This document shows positions 8,513 through 15,226 of a stretch of DNA of 18,714 nucleotides, piece by piece (the first letter of the stretch is position 1; each line of letters opens with the position of its first letter). A model generated the notes under the pieces. It was not told the DNA's origin. It saw nothing but the letters and a program-made list of their open reading frames with translations, and searched no databases. Made by a program: the position numbers and the translations under genes. Origin of the DNA: JAADCS01 sp964473735 (GTDB lineage: Bacteria; Hydrothermota; Hydrothermia; LBFQ01); the NCBI GenBank assembly GCA_964473735.1, contig CAYYQD010000027.1:1-18714 (forward strand), given 5' to 3'.

Positions 8513-9774
8513 TGCTGCTTTTACTGACTTCCCAATGGCTAACCACGTCGGAGATAAGGAGGATAACCGGCGCTAAGGTGTACGAGGATAGGGTGCTCTT
8601 CAACGGGAGGGTGGCCCGCTACGTCTACGAGGACGCCGTTTCCTACGGTGGAAACACCTTCCCACTTCAAAAGCGGTGGAGGGGTAAGAGGCTGTACGTG
8701 AGGGCGGACCAGCTCGCTCCCATTCTCGTTCAGATGGGTGGTAGATGGTTCTGGGATTCGGAGAGGAAAAGGTTCTTCAAAGGGAAGCCCTCCATCCGTT
8801 TCATAATGGGGAAGGACAGGAAGAGGGACCTCTACGTTATCACGATAACCTCCCGAAAGGGGGCGTTCAAAGTGTCCCGCGGTGAGGACAGCGTTGTGGT
8901 CTCCGTTCGGGGCCTCTACGGTAAGTTCTGGAAGATAGTGGGGGACGGGGACTTCGTCTCCTTCGTCAGGGTGGAGCAACGCCGGAAGGAGACCCGCTTT
9001 ATCATCCACTTAGGTGCCCGGGCCAACGGGTACGAGGTGTCTAAGTCGGGGGATACGCTGCGCGTAGTGATAAGCAAAATAGTACCCCGGAGGGCCAAGA
9101 GGATAACCGTGGTCATAGATCCGGGCCACGGGGGAAGGGACGCCGGAGCCGTCGGGAACGGCTACAAAGAGAAGGACATAAACCTGTCCGTAGCCTTAAA
9201 GGTGGCTAAGATACTCCGGGCCAGAGGGTACAGAGTCCTCCTGACCCGCAAGAGGGACGAGTACGTATCCCTGTACGCGAGGGCGAGGATGGCCAACCGC
9301 AGCGGCGCCCACCTCTTCGTAAGTATCCACTGCAACGCCAGTAGGGACCGTAAGGCCAGCGGCATGGAGACCTACTTCCTCTCCGAGTCAAGGACCTCAC
9401 AGGAGAGGGCCGTGGCCATACTGGAGAACTCTGCCATAAAGTACGACATAGGCTACGTGAAACCGGACGAGCCCGTGGGGGCCATATTGGGGGACCTCCT
9501 CCAGAACTTGCTTTTGGAACAGTCCTACAACCTCGCCCTGAGCATACACAGAAGCGCCCTCCGTATGGCCCTTACCAAAGACCGGGGGGTGAGACAGGCC
9601 GGGTTCTACGTCCTGAAGTGGGTGATGATGCCCTCCGTGCTGGTGGAGCTCGGATTTATAACCAACAGGAGGGAGGCTAAGAAGTTGGCCAACCCTTCCT
9701 ATCAGAGGAAGCTCGCCCGGGCTATAGCCTCGGGAATTGAGGAGTACATAAGCAAACAACAAGGAGGTAAATAG
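8512..9774 (+). CDS. N-acetylmuramoyl-L-alanine amidase (Amidase_3)
   Basis: Zinc amidase that cuts the bond between muramic acid and the stem peptide of peptidoglycan, used in cell separation and wall turnover. The catalytic domain is residues 195-415. Zinc ligands are H206 (in IDPGHGGRD), E220 (YKEKDINL) and H273 (SIHCNA); the catalytic Glu is E379 (VLVELGFITN). The N-terminus (MLLLLTSQWL) is a short hydrophobic stretch, perhaps a poor signal peptide. Residues 20-190 are beta-rich and may contain an AMIN-like wall-targeting domain at about 95-190, which I cannot confirm. The ATG overlaps the permease stop as TGATG, so translation is coupled. The stop lies one base before the infC start, with the infC Shine-Dalgarno site inside this gene. 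Confidence 0.9.
   Translation: MLLLLTSQWLTTSEIRRITGAKVYEDRVLFNGRVARYVYEDAVSYGGNTFPLQKRWRGKRLYVRADQLAPILVQMGGRWFWDSERKRFFKGKPSIRFIMGKDRKRDLYVITITSRKGAFKVSRGEDSVVVSVRGLYGKFWKIVGDGDFVSFVRVEQRRKETRFIIHLGARANGYEVSKSGDTLRVVISKIVPRRAKRITVVIDPGHGGRDAGAVGNGYKEKDINLSVALKVAKILRARGYRVLLTRKRDEYVSLYARARMANRSGAHLFVSIHCNASRDRKASGMETYFLSESRTSQERAVAILENSAIKYDIGYVKPDEPVGAILGDLLQNLLLEQSYNLALSIHRSALRMALTKDRGVRQAGFYVLKWVMMPSVLVELGFITNRREAKKLANPSYQRKLARAIASGIEEYISKQQGGK
9761..9768 (+). promoter_or_regulatory. Shine-Dalgarno site of infC
   Basis: AAGGAGGT lies 7 nt before GTG at 9776, inside the end of the amidase gene. This decides the infC start in favour of GTG. Confidence 0.85.
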
Positions 9775-9775
9775 C

Positions 9776-10318
9776 GTGGGAAGAAGGAGAAAGAAGGATA
9801 ACCGCAACAGGAACAGGCTACCCCGTGTAAGGGTGAACGAACAGATAAGGGCGCCGAGGGTCCTCGTCATAGGGCCCGACGGGAACAACCTTGGAGTGAT
9901 GAGCGTCCGGGAGGCCATGGCCATAGCCGAGGAGCACGGTCTGGACGTGGTTGAGGTCTCCCCCAACGCCAACCCACCGGTTGTGAGGATCATGGACTAC
10001 GGCAAGTACATGTACGAGCTGAAGAAGAAGCAGAAGAAGAAGGACAGGACCCCCGAGATGAAGGAGATAGAGCTAACCCCCACCATAGGAGAACACGACC
10101 TCAACGTCAAGCTGAAGAAGGCCAGGGAGTTCCTTGAGAAGGGGCACAAGGTCAAGATAGAGATACGCATGAGGGGACGACAGATGCTCCACGTGGATAT
10201 AACGAAGCAACTCGCCGAGAGGGTAATAGCCCTCCTTGACGACGCCGCCGCCGTAGACGTTGAGCCGAAACAGGAAGGCAGGTTCGTGCATTTCATCCTG
10301 AAACCGAGGAAGAGGTGA
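9776..10318 (+). CDS. infC: Translation initiation factor IF-3
   Basis: Binds the 30S subunit, keeps subunits apart and checks start-codon and initiator-tRNA pairing. The basic N-terminal extension (RRRKKDNRNRNR) leads into RVNEQIRAPRVLVIGPDG, the classic IF-3 opening. The linker helix region is DYGKYMYELKKKQKKK, and the C-terminal domain contains RPRKR-like endings and EIRMRGRQMLHVDI. At 180 aa it is normal. The start is GTG with a strong Shine-Dalgarno site, rather than the rare AUU used for autoregulation in Escherichia coli. The usual downstream partners rpmI and rplT are missing; the next gene is dtd, overlapping as TGATG. Confidence 0.96.
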   Translation: MGRRRKKDNRNRNRLPRVRVNEQIRAPRVLVIGPDGNNLGVMSVREAMAIAEEHGLDVVEVSPNANPPVVRIMDYGKYMYELKKKQKKKDRTPEMKEIELTPTIGEHDLNVKLKKAREFLEKGHKVKIEIRMRGRQMLHVDITKQLAERVIALLDDAAAVDVEPKQEGRFVHFILKPRKR

Positions 10319-10755
10319 TGGCCGTAGTTCTCATCCAGAGGGTTCTAAGGGCGCGGGTGAGGTTATCCGATGGTGAGGAGAGGGGCATAGGTAGGGGTAT
10401 TCTCGTGTACGTGGGGTTTGAGAGCGGGGATGGGCCCGAGGTCCTGCCGAAGATAGCCCGTAAGGTGGCCAACCTTCGCGTCTTTGAGGATGAGGGTGGA
10501 AAGATGAATCTGTCGGTCGTGGATGTGGGAGGTGAGGTTTTAATCGTGCCCAACTTCACGCTGGCCGGGGACACCCGTAAAGGGAACAGACCGAGTTTCG
10601 GCAACGCCAAAGATCCGAGGGATGCGGAGGGGATGTTCCTCGGACTGGTAGAGGAGACCTCCCGCTACGTAGCCGTCGTGAGGGGGGAGTTCGGGGATCA
10701 CATGTACGTGGAGTCCATAAACGACGGCCCAGTGAATATCGTCATGAAATTTTGA
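10318..10755 (+). CDS. dtd: D-aminoacyl-tRNA deacylase (DTD)
   Basis: Frees tRNAs mischarged with D-amino acids (and glycine mischarged on tRNA-Ala). At 145 aa it has the family length. The opening is MAVVLIQRVLRARVRL. The first active-site motif, usually SQFT, reads PNFT (residues 78-81) within VPNFTLAGDTRKGNRPSF. The second, carrying the cross-subunit Gly-cisPro pair, is NDGPVN (G137, P138) where most members have GPVT. FGDHMYV replaces the common FGAxMxV. These changes keep the Gly-Pro pair and the Thr, so activity is plausible but the family variant is unusual. ATG at 10318 was chosen over the adjacent in-frame GTG because it overlaps the infC stop as TGATG and follows AGGAAGAGG. Confidence 0.93.
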   Translation: MAVVLIQRVLRARVRLSDGEERGIGRGILVYVGFESGDGPEVLPKIARKVANLRVFEDEGGKMNLSVVDVGGEVLIVPNFTLAGDTRKGNRPSFGNAKDPRDAEGMFLGLVEETSRYVAVVRGEFGDHMYVESINDGPVNIVMKF

Positions 10756-10776
10756 AAACACACACCCGTTTTCTGC

Positions 10777-10784
10777 TATAAAAT
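10777..10784 (+). promoter_or_regulatory. Promoter -10 region for the lipoprotein pair
   Basis: TATAAAAT ends 8 nt before ATG 10793. TTGAAA at 10752-10757, overlapping the dtd stop, is a possible -35, though the spacer is long (19-21 nt). There is no Shine-Dalgarno site before the ATG, so the transcript is probably leaderless or nearly so. Confidence 0.6.
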
Positions 10785-10792
10785 ATTCTCCC

Positions 10793-11083
10793 ATGAAAAG
10801 AGTAGTTCCTTTTGTCATCGCAGGTGCCTTCCTGGCATTTGCAGGGTGCAATCAGGGTCAGGTCCAGAGCAAGCTGCAGGACCTGGAGAGCAAGGTCGCC
10901 GTCGTTGACGAGCTCCAGAGCAAGGTGGAGTCCCTGGAGAACCGCGTTGACGAGTTAGAGGCCAAGGTCAACGACCTTCAGGAGATGGAGGAGAAGGAGC
11001 ACGAGGGTAAGGAGTCAAAGGCCTCTAAGGGCACCTACAGGCCCAAGCCTAAGGTCGCCCCTAAACCCGGTAAGGTTAAGTAA
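10793..11083 (+). CDS. Small coiled-coil lipoprotein, Lpp-like
   Basis: A 96-aa lipoprotein of unrecognised family. The N-terminal signal ends in a lipobox-like LAFAGC, giving C19 as the lipidated residue. Residues 24-65 form a heptad coiled coil (KLQDLESKV, VDELQSKVESLENRVDELEAKVNDL). An acidic stretch then leads to a Lys/Pro-rich tail, TYRPKPKVAPKPGKVK, ending in Lys. The plan of lipid anchor, short coiled coil and terminal Lys resembles Lpp (Braun's lipoprotein), which ties the outer membrane to peptidoglycan; the similarity is architectural and homology is not shown. It starts a new transcription unit 37 bp after dtd and is followed 14 bp later by a larger lipoprotein with a strong Shine-Dalgarno site. 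Confidence 0.82.
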   Translation: MKRVVPFVIAGAFLAFAGCNQGQVQSKLQDLESKVAVVDELQSKVESLENRVDELEAKVNDLQEMEEKEHEGKESKASKGTYRPKPKVAPKPGKVK

Positions 11084-11090
11084 AAGGAGG
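11084..11090 (+). promoter_or_regulatory. Strong Shine-Dalgarno site of the 256-aa lipoprotein
   Basis: AAGGAGG lies 7 nt before ATG 11098, directly after the TAA of the upstream gene. It shows that ordinary Shine-Dalgarno initiation coexists with the leaderless-type starts. Confidence 0.85.
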
Positions 11091-11097
11091 AAAAGCC

Positions 11098-11868
11098 ATG
11101 AGGAAGTTTTTACTAATTCTACCCATCTTCGCCGTAGGGATACTCTCCACGGGATGTCCGCCCGGAGGCGGCGGCAACGTGGAGATAAAGGCCGAGGCCG
11201 TCAATGACGGCGCGGACCTGAAGCTGACCTGGACGTCTGTTGAGGGAGTATCCACGTACAAGGTCCTTGACGAGAACCAGAACGTCATAGCCGAGGTGAA
11301 CGACACCACCTACACCCTCGCTGGGGCCGACGGCGTATATTCCGAGATTTACATCCAGGCTGGCGACACGAAGACCAAGCTGGATCTCACCCCCTGGGAG
11401 GGATCCGTCAGCGACATCGTCTCCCACGACCTGACGGGCAACTCCTGGGTGAAGGTGGATTTCACCACCCCCTCCGTCAACGCCATACAGCAGAGCGACG
11501 TGGATGTGGCCGCGGCTAACACGGGCTACTTCATCCTCTACAACAACGGCGGTACCCCCGAGCTGAGGGACGCCGGGGCCACTAGCGTGGGAGCGGCCAA
11601 GATGGAGATGGCCTTCAGCGATAACTCCAGCGGCGACCTCGCCCCCGGCACCGGCAACTACAACACCGCCCGTGGCATATCCGACGGTGGCTTCTACTTC
11701 TTCTGGGCCGACAACACCTCCACCGGCTACGGCTCCATAGACGCCAACGATTACTTCGGGGCGGTAAAGGTGACCAGCCTCTCCAACTCCGGTGGTGGCT
11801 ACACCGCCAACTTCACCATCTACATCCAGAACAAGGTTGATGGTCTGCGCTGGCTGAAGGTCCAGTAA
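11098..11868 (+). CDS. Beta-rich lipoprotein, FnIII-like N-terminal domain
   Basis: A 256-aa exported lipoprotein of unrecognised family. The signal peptide ends in GILSTGC (lipobox, C20), followed by a flexible PPGGGGN linker. Residues 27-95 resemble a fibronectin-III-type fold (LKLTWTSVEGVSTYKVLD, TTYTLAG). Residues 100-256 are rich in Asn, Gly, Thr and aromatic residues with alternating beta pattern (GYFILYNNGG, GGFYFFWADN, YTANFTIYIQNK). Codons ending in C look more frequent than in neighbours and the Shine-Dalgarno site is strong, which suggests high expression. It is probably co-transcribed with the small lipoprotein before it and ends at a strong terminator. A surface or periplasmic binding role is only a guess. 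Confidence 0.8.
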   Translation: MRKFLLILPIFAVGILSTGCPPGGGGNVEIKAEAVNDGADLKLTWTSVEGVSTYKVLDENQNVIAEVNDTTYTLAGADGVYSEIYIQAGDTKTKLDLTPWEGSVSDIVSHDLTGNSWVKVDFTTPSVNAIQQSDVDVAAANTGYFILYNNGGTPELRDAGATSVGAAKMEMAFSDNSSGDLAPGTGNYNTARGISDGGFYFFWADNTSTGYGSIDANDYFGAVKVTSLSNSGGGYTANFTIYIQNKVDGLRWLKVQ

Positions 11869-11895
11869 GGCCGAGGTCCGAACGCGACAGAGGTA

Positions 11896-11922
11896 GGGGG
11901 GCTTCGGCCCCCCGCTTTTTTT
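11896..11922 (+). terminator. Intrinsic terminator with UUCG tetraloop
   Basis: Stem GGGGGGC / GCCCCCC (7 bp) closed by the very stable TTCG loop, then GC and seven Ts. It ends the lipoprotein operon about 28 bp after its stop codon. Confidence 0.95.
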
Positions 11923-11929
11923 ACGGGCT

Positions 11930-11935
11930 TAGAAT
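11930..11935 (+). promoter_or_regulatory. -10 box for the 86-aa lipoprotein
   Basis: TAGAAT lies exactly 7 nt before ATG 11943 and 7 nt after the T-tract of the preceding terminator. There is no Shine-Dalgarno site, so the transcript should begin at or next to the start codon. The -35 region would overlap the terminator hairpin. Confidence 0.6.
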
Positions 11936-11942
11936 AGGGACT

Positions 11943-12203
11943 ATGAGGTGGATCATCCTGCCTGTTGTAGCGCTCCTGACAACCGGGTGCGCTACCGTAC
12001 CCGCATCTTACGTCAGGAGGGCGGAGAGGTTAGAGAGGGAGGTGGCCAGCCTGCACGAGGAGGTGGCCCGTTTGAGAGAGGAGGCGAAGGCTCTCAAGAC
12101 CTCCCTCAAAAAGACCGAAGAGTACGAGAACAGGATACGGAACATCCTGAACGCGGAGTACAAAAGGAGGGGATCCTTCCGCAGGCTACCTAAGGCGAAG
12201 TGA
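11943..12203 (+). CDS. Small coiled-coil lipoprotein
   Basis: An 86-aa predicted lipoprotein of unknown family. The signal is MRWIILPVVALLTTGC, with lipobox LTTGC and C16 lipidated. Residues 24-68 form a charged coiled coil (RRAERLEREVASLHEEVARL, REEAKALKTSLKKTEEY). The C-terminus is basic (KRRGSFRRLPKAK). It is transcribed alone from a promoter squeezed between the preceding terminator and its ATG. The plan is similar to the 96-aa lipoprotein 1.1 kb upstream, with lipid anchor, coiled coil and basic tail ending in Lys, but the sequences are not clearly related. No terminator is visible downstream. Confidence 0.72.
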   Translation: MRWIILPVVALLTTGCATVPASYVRRAERLEREVASLHEEVARLREEAKALKTSLKKTEEYENRIRNILNAEYKRRGSFRRLPKAK

Positions 12204-12260
12204 AACCCTTTCTCTGATAGCGAGTGCTCCATTAACTCTCCCGAGATAAAAGAGCGATAG

Positions 12261-12674
12261 GATGCGAGTAGGTTTGAAGGGTTTGCGGGTCTCCGTTCTC
12301 TGATATACCGCTGGACCAACTATAGAAGGGCCGATGGAATGGCTAAGTTCCATGCCCCGTCTCACCTTCAACAGAGCGTGGTAAAGGCTTTGAGAAGTGT
12401 TCTGGTCCTCCACAACGTTCCAATTTCGGGAACGCATAACCTGATGGTTCTTCTAAGTCAGTACGCCTTCGCGACGCGCTATTCCGACGACCACGTTATA
12501 GTACAGGCCTGGAGTCCATCCGTGGATACTCCGAAGGCTAAAACCATGGGGACACCGGAGGAGCACTTAGATCCGGCTAAGAGGTGCCTGCAGAACGTAA
12601 GGATCTGCTCAAAAAGGCGGGGGACGACGGGCGCGTTGGTTAGAATCGTTGGGATGCACGTAAGTCAGCGGTAA
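12261..12674 (+). pseudogene. Decayed HEPN-domain protein (possible toxin remnant)
   Basis: An open frame (ATG at 12339, 111 aa; open back to a TAG at 12258-12260) whose segments resemble HEPN proteins. LRSLIYRWTNYRRADGMA (upstream of the ATG) would be the first helix. FHAPSHLQQSVVKALRSVL matches the usual FHAQQAVEKALKALL core with a 4-residue insertion. NVPISGTHNL matches the GIxxPRTHDL turn, but the Arg of the RNase-type motif is lost. ATRYSDD matches TRYPDD, with helix material missing before it. The first helix lies upstream of any ATG, GTG or TTG, so the intact start is gone. Codon use (CAA, CGC, AGT, CAT) differs from neighbours, suggesting transfer. No nucleotidyltransferase (MNT) partner is recognisable. 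The rest of 12204-12706 shows nothing else I can name. The match is by eye; a chance ORF remains possible. Confidence 0.45.
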
Positions 12675-12706
12675 TAAGAGCCTCAACCGAAAATAGACGG
12701 GAGGAG

Positions 12707-13747
12707 TCAGGGGGAGTACTCCTCTATGGTGCCACCCCCCACCAGCACGTCCCCAATGTAGAAGGCGGCTCCCTGGCCCGGTGCCGGTGCGAAGAGGGGG
12801 TCGTACAGAAGGACCCGGGCTGTATCCCCATCAACCACTACCCTTCCCCTCCCGGGCCTTGAGGAGGCCCTTACCTGCACGTTGGCTTCAAACTCCTCCC
12901 CGGGAAGAAAGTGCCAGTTCAGATCTCTAACCGTTATCCTACGGGCCATGACGTCCCCGTACTCCCCTAAGATAACGTCGTCCCCCACTATAGCCCTGAC
13001 GTACACTCTCCTTCCCACGGATACCCCTAACCCTCTCCTTTGACCCACCGTGAAGTTGTGAGCACCGCCGTGATAGCCTACAACCTTCCCCCGGTATATG
13101 AACCTACCCTTCCGTCCCTCCACACCCCGTTCCTTCAGGAAGGCCCTGTAATCCTTACCTACGAAGCAAAGGTCCTGAGACTCCGGCCTCCTTGCAGTTG
13201 GAAGGCCCCGCTCAAGGGCTATCTTTCTGACTTCCTCCTTTCCCATCTCCCCCACAGGGAAGAGGAACCGCTCTATCCACTCCCTCGGTATCCTGAAGAG
13301 GAAGTAGGACTGATCCTTACGGAAGTCCGGGCCGCGGCGGAGGAGAGGGACGCCGGAGAGGTGAGCCTTGCGTACGTAGTGTCCTGTGGCGACGAAATCC
13401 GCCCCTATCTCCTTCGCGAAGACAAATAGGGCCTTCAACTTGTAGTCCCTGTTGCATATCAGACAGGGGTTGGGTGTCCTCCCCCTCCGGTACTCCTCTA
13501 CGAAGTAGGTTATTACGTCCCTCCTGAACCCCTCCGAGTAGTCTAAGGTATGGAAGGGGATTCCCAGCTTTACGGCCACCCTGCGGGCTATATGGATGGA
13601 AGATATGCTGCAACAGGAGTTGGGGCTTCCTCCTTCGGGGTTGAGGAGGACGCTCACACCTATCACCTCGTACCCCGCCTCTTTGAGCAGGAGGGCCGCA
13701 ACGGAGCTATCCACCCCACCGGAGAGCCCTACCACCACCTTCCTCAT
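12707..13747 (-). CDS. mnmA: tRNA-specific 2-thiouridylase MnmA
   Basis: Adds sulfur to U34 of tRNAs for Lys, Glu and Gln using ATP and a persulfide relay. The PP-loop SGGVDSS is at residues 9-15. The two catalytic cysteines are C95 (RGRTPNPCLICN) and C194 (ESQDLCFVGK). The tRNA-contact and barrel regions include FTVGQRRGLGV. At 346 aa it is of normal length. The ATG is 16 nt after the mature 3' end of tRNA-Gly, preceded by T8 and AGGA, so mnmA is probably transcribed from the tRNA promoter and released by tRNA 3' processing. No clear terminator follows. Confidence 0.96.
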   Translation of the reverse strand: MRKVVVGLSGGVDSSVAALLLKEAGYEVIGVSVLLNPEGGSPNSCCSISSIHIARRVAVKLGIPFHTLDYSEGFRRDVITYFVEEYRRGRTPNPCLICNRDYKLKALFVFAKEIGADFVATGHYVRKAHLSGVPLLRRGPDFRKDQSYFLFRIPREWIERFLFPVGEMGKEEVRKIALERGLPTARRPESQDLCFVGKDYRAFLKERGVEGRKGRFIYRGKVVGYHGGAHNFTVGQRRGLGVSVGRRVYVRAIVGDDVILGEYGDVMARRITVRDLNWHFLPGEEFEANVQVRASSRPGRGRVVVDGDTARVLLYDPLFAPAPGQGAAFYIGDVLVGGGTIEEYSP

Positions 13748-13754
13748 GCTTCCT

Positions 13755-13762
13755 AAAAAAAA
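13755..13762 (-). promoter_or_regulatory. T8 tract between tRNA-Gly and mnmA
   Basis: Eight Ts on the minus strand start 1 nt after the discriminator of tRNA-Gly and end 7 nt before the mnmA ATG. The 3' half of the tRNA could form an alternative GCGGG / CCCGC hairpin just before it, so partial termination is possible. This would leave tRNA expressed more than mnmA. Confidence 0.35.
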
Positions 13763-13763
13763 G

Positions 13764-13835
13764 AGCGGGAGACGGGATTTGAACCCGCGACCCCCTGCAT
13801 GGCAAGCAGGTGCTCTACCACTGAGCTACTCCCGC
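13764..13835 (-). tRNA. tRNA-Gly (GCC)
   Basis: Complete cloverleaf on the minus strand: acceptor GCGGGAG / CTCCCGC, D-arm with GCTCAGTGGTAGAGC, anticodon stem CCTGC / GCAGG around loop TTGCCAT (anticodon GCC), T-arm GCGGG TTCAAAT CCCGT. The discriminator is U, as usual for glycine. CCA is not encoded; the sequence continues CTTTTTTTT. mnmA follows directly. Confidence 0.97.
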
Positions 13836-13846
13836 CTGAGGTGTAT

Positions 13847-13852
13847 ATTATA
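13847..13852 (-). promoter_or_regulatory. -10 box for tRNA-Gly-mnmA
   Basis: Perfect TATAAT on the minus strand, 11 nt before the mature 5' end of tRNA-Gly. No TTGACA-like -35 is seen at the normal distance. Confidence 0.7.
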
Positions 13853-13887
13853 AGGGGGAAAGACGGTGTAGGGTGGTCGTTGGGAGC

Positions 13888-15204
13888 TTAGATCTCCACC
13901 TCGTCGTAGAGGGATGGGGTCAGGACGGTGCGCTCCTTCCTCTTAAGTATTTCCTCCTTCAGAGCCTCCCGGGCGTGCTCTTCACCGTGGACCAGGATGA
14001 CCGTATCGGGGTTAGCGGCATCAACCCACTCAAGGAGCTCTTCCCTGTCGGCGTGGGATGAAAAACCGTTTATGGTATATACACGGATATTCACGTCGTA
14101 GAAGCGTCCCATTATCCACACCTTTTCGGCACCGTCCACTATCTCCCTTCCTAAGGTCCCCTTCGCCTGATAACCCACAAATATCAGGGAGTTCCTCGGA
14201 TCCTCAACCATGTGTTTCAGGTGATGTATGGCCCGACCACCGTTAAGCATGCCCGACCCGGCCACTATGAGGTATCCCTTTCGCACGTGATTGAGGTGTT
14301 TGGACTCCTCCTTGGTGCGGGTTATTAGCATGTTCCTCATCTGGAAGGGGTTTTCCTTAAGGAAACGGGCGTAGGCCTCCCTATCGTAGCACTCGGGGAA
14401 CTTCAGGAACTCCGTGAGTATCTTCGTGGCCAGAGGGCTATCTAAGACCACCTTCCACTCGCCCGGCCACTCGCCGGAGTCCTCCCAGCCTTTGAATATG
14501 TATAAGAGCTCCTGAGCCCTCTCAAGGGCGAAGGCGGGGATCAGAACCTTACCGTGGGGGAGGGTGGAGAAGATGGCTTCTTTAAGCTCTTTAACCGACT
14601 CTTCAAAGGGACGGTGTTTCCTATCACCGTAGGTGCTCTCCATTACGACCACGTCGGCGGGCGATGGCAACTCCGGGTCCCGAACTATGGGCTTGTTGCG
14701 GTTCCCCAGATCCCCGGAGAAGGTGAAGCGTTTCCCTTTGTACTCGTACTCGTAGAAGGCCGAACCTAAAATATGCCCGGCATCCCTGACCCTGAACTTC
14801 AGGTCCCCGATGCTGTACTCCTCGTCGCACCTTACGAACTTAACGGGTAGGGAGAAGGTCCTCCGCAGGTCTTTGAGGTCGTAGAGCCTCTCGTCCTCGT
14901 CCATGAGGTGGTACGCGTCCTCAAGTATGTATCTGGCTATCTCCCAGGTGGCCCTGTGAGTTATGACGGTACCTCTGAATCCGTTTCTTACCAATATAGG
15001 CAGGCGTCCTACGTGGTCAAGGTGAGCGTGGGTCAGAAAGAGGTACGGTACGTCCCTCAGATCCTCAAGGGGTTCCAGATTGAACTCCTCAAAGGTACCC
15101 TGAAAGTACCCCGCATCCACGATAAACGAAAGGGCGGGGAGTCTTACCAGATGGAGAGATCCCGTGACGCTCCCCGCCGCTCCGTAGAACTTTATCCGGA
15201 TCAA
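13888..15204 (-). CDS. Beta-CASP metallo-beta-lactamase RNase
   Basis: Zinc-dependent RNase of the bacterial CPSF73-like/TTHA0252 type, without KH domains. The metallo-beta-lactamase motifs are THAHLDHVG (H59, H61, D63, H64), DAGHILGSA (H144) and FSGDLGN (D165). Beta-CASP features follow: ESTYGDR (E189), VAGSGMLNGGR and GFSSHAD (H384), then LVHGE (H406). At 438 aa it matches the family. The start is TTG (TTG-ATC-CGG-ATA), which gives the standard MIRIKFYGAAGSVTGS opening, 6 nt after a TAAAAT box with no Shine-Dalgarno site. It lies just 22 bp after the DUF481 gene stop. Expected role: RNA maturation or decay; an exact substrate cannot be read from sequence. Confidence 0.94.
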   Translation of the reverse strand: MIRIKFYGAAGSVTGSLHLVRLPALSFIVDAGYFQGTFEEFNLEPLEDLRDVPYLFLTHAHLDHVGRLPILVRNGFRGTVITHRATWEIARYILEDAYHLMDEDERLYDLKDLRRTFSLPVKFVRCDEEYSIGDLKFRVRDAGHILGSAFYEYEYKGKRFTFSGDLGNRNKPIVRDPELPSPADVVVMESTYGDRKHRPFEESVKELKEAIFSTLPHGKVLIPAFALERAQELLYIFKGWEDSGEWPGEWKVVLDSPLATKILTEFLKFPECYDREAYARFLKENPFQMRNMLITRTKEESKHLNHVRKGYLIVAGSGMLNGGRAIHHLKHMVEDPRNSLIFVGYQAKGTLGREIVDGAEKVWIMGRFYDVNIRVYTINGFSSHADREELLEWVDAANPDTVILVHGEEHAREALKEEILKRKERTVLTPSLYDEVEI

Positions 15205-15210
15205 GGGGTC

Positions 15211-15216
15211 ATTTTA
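15211..15216 (-). promoter_or_regulatory. -10 box for the beta-CASP RNase gene
   Basis: TAAAAT on the minus strand, 6 nt before the TTG start. There is no Shine-Dalgarno site, so the transcript is likely leaderless. Confidence 0.5.
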
Positions 15217-15226
15217 TGCCCGGACC

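Noticed and set aside
9397..9993. 198-codon minus-strand frame opposite the amidase and infC
   Set aside because: It is a shadow of two overlapping plus-strand genes with full catalytic or family motifs.
12416..12434. Hairpin CGTTCC / GGAACG in the HEPN-like region
   Set aside because: A 6-bp stem inside a possible coding relic, without T-tract or conservation evidence; expected by chance.
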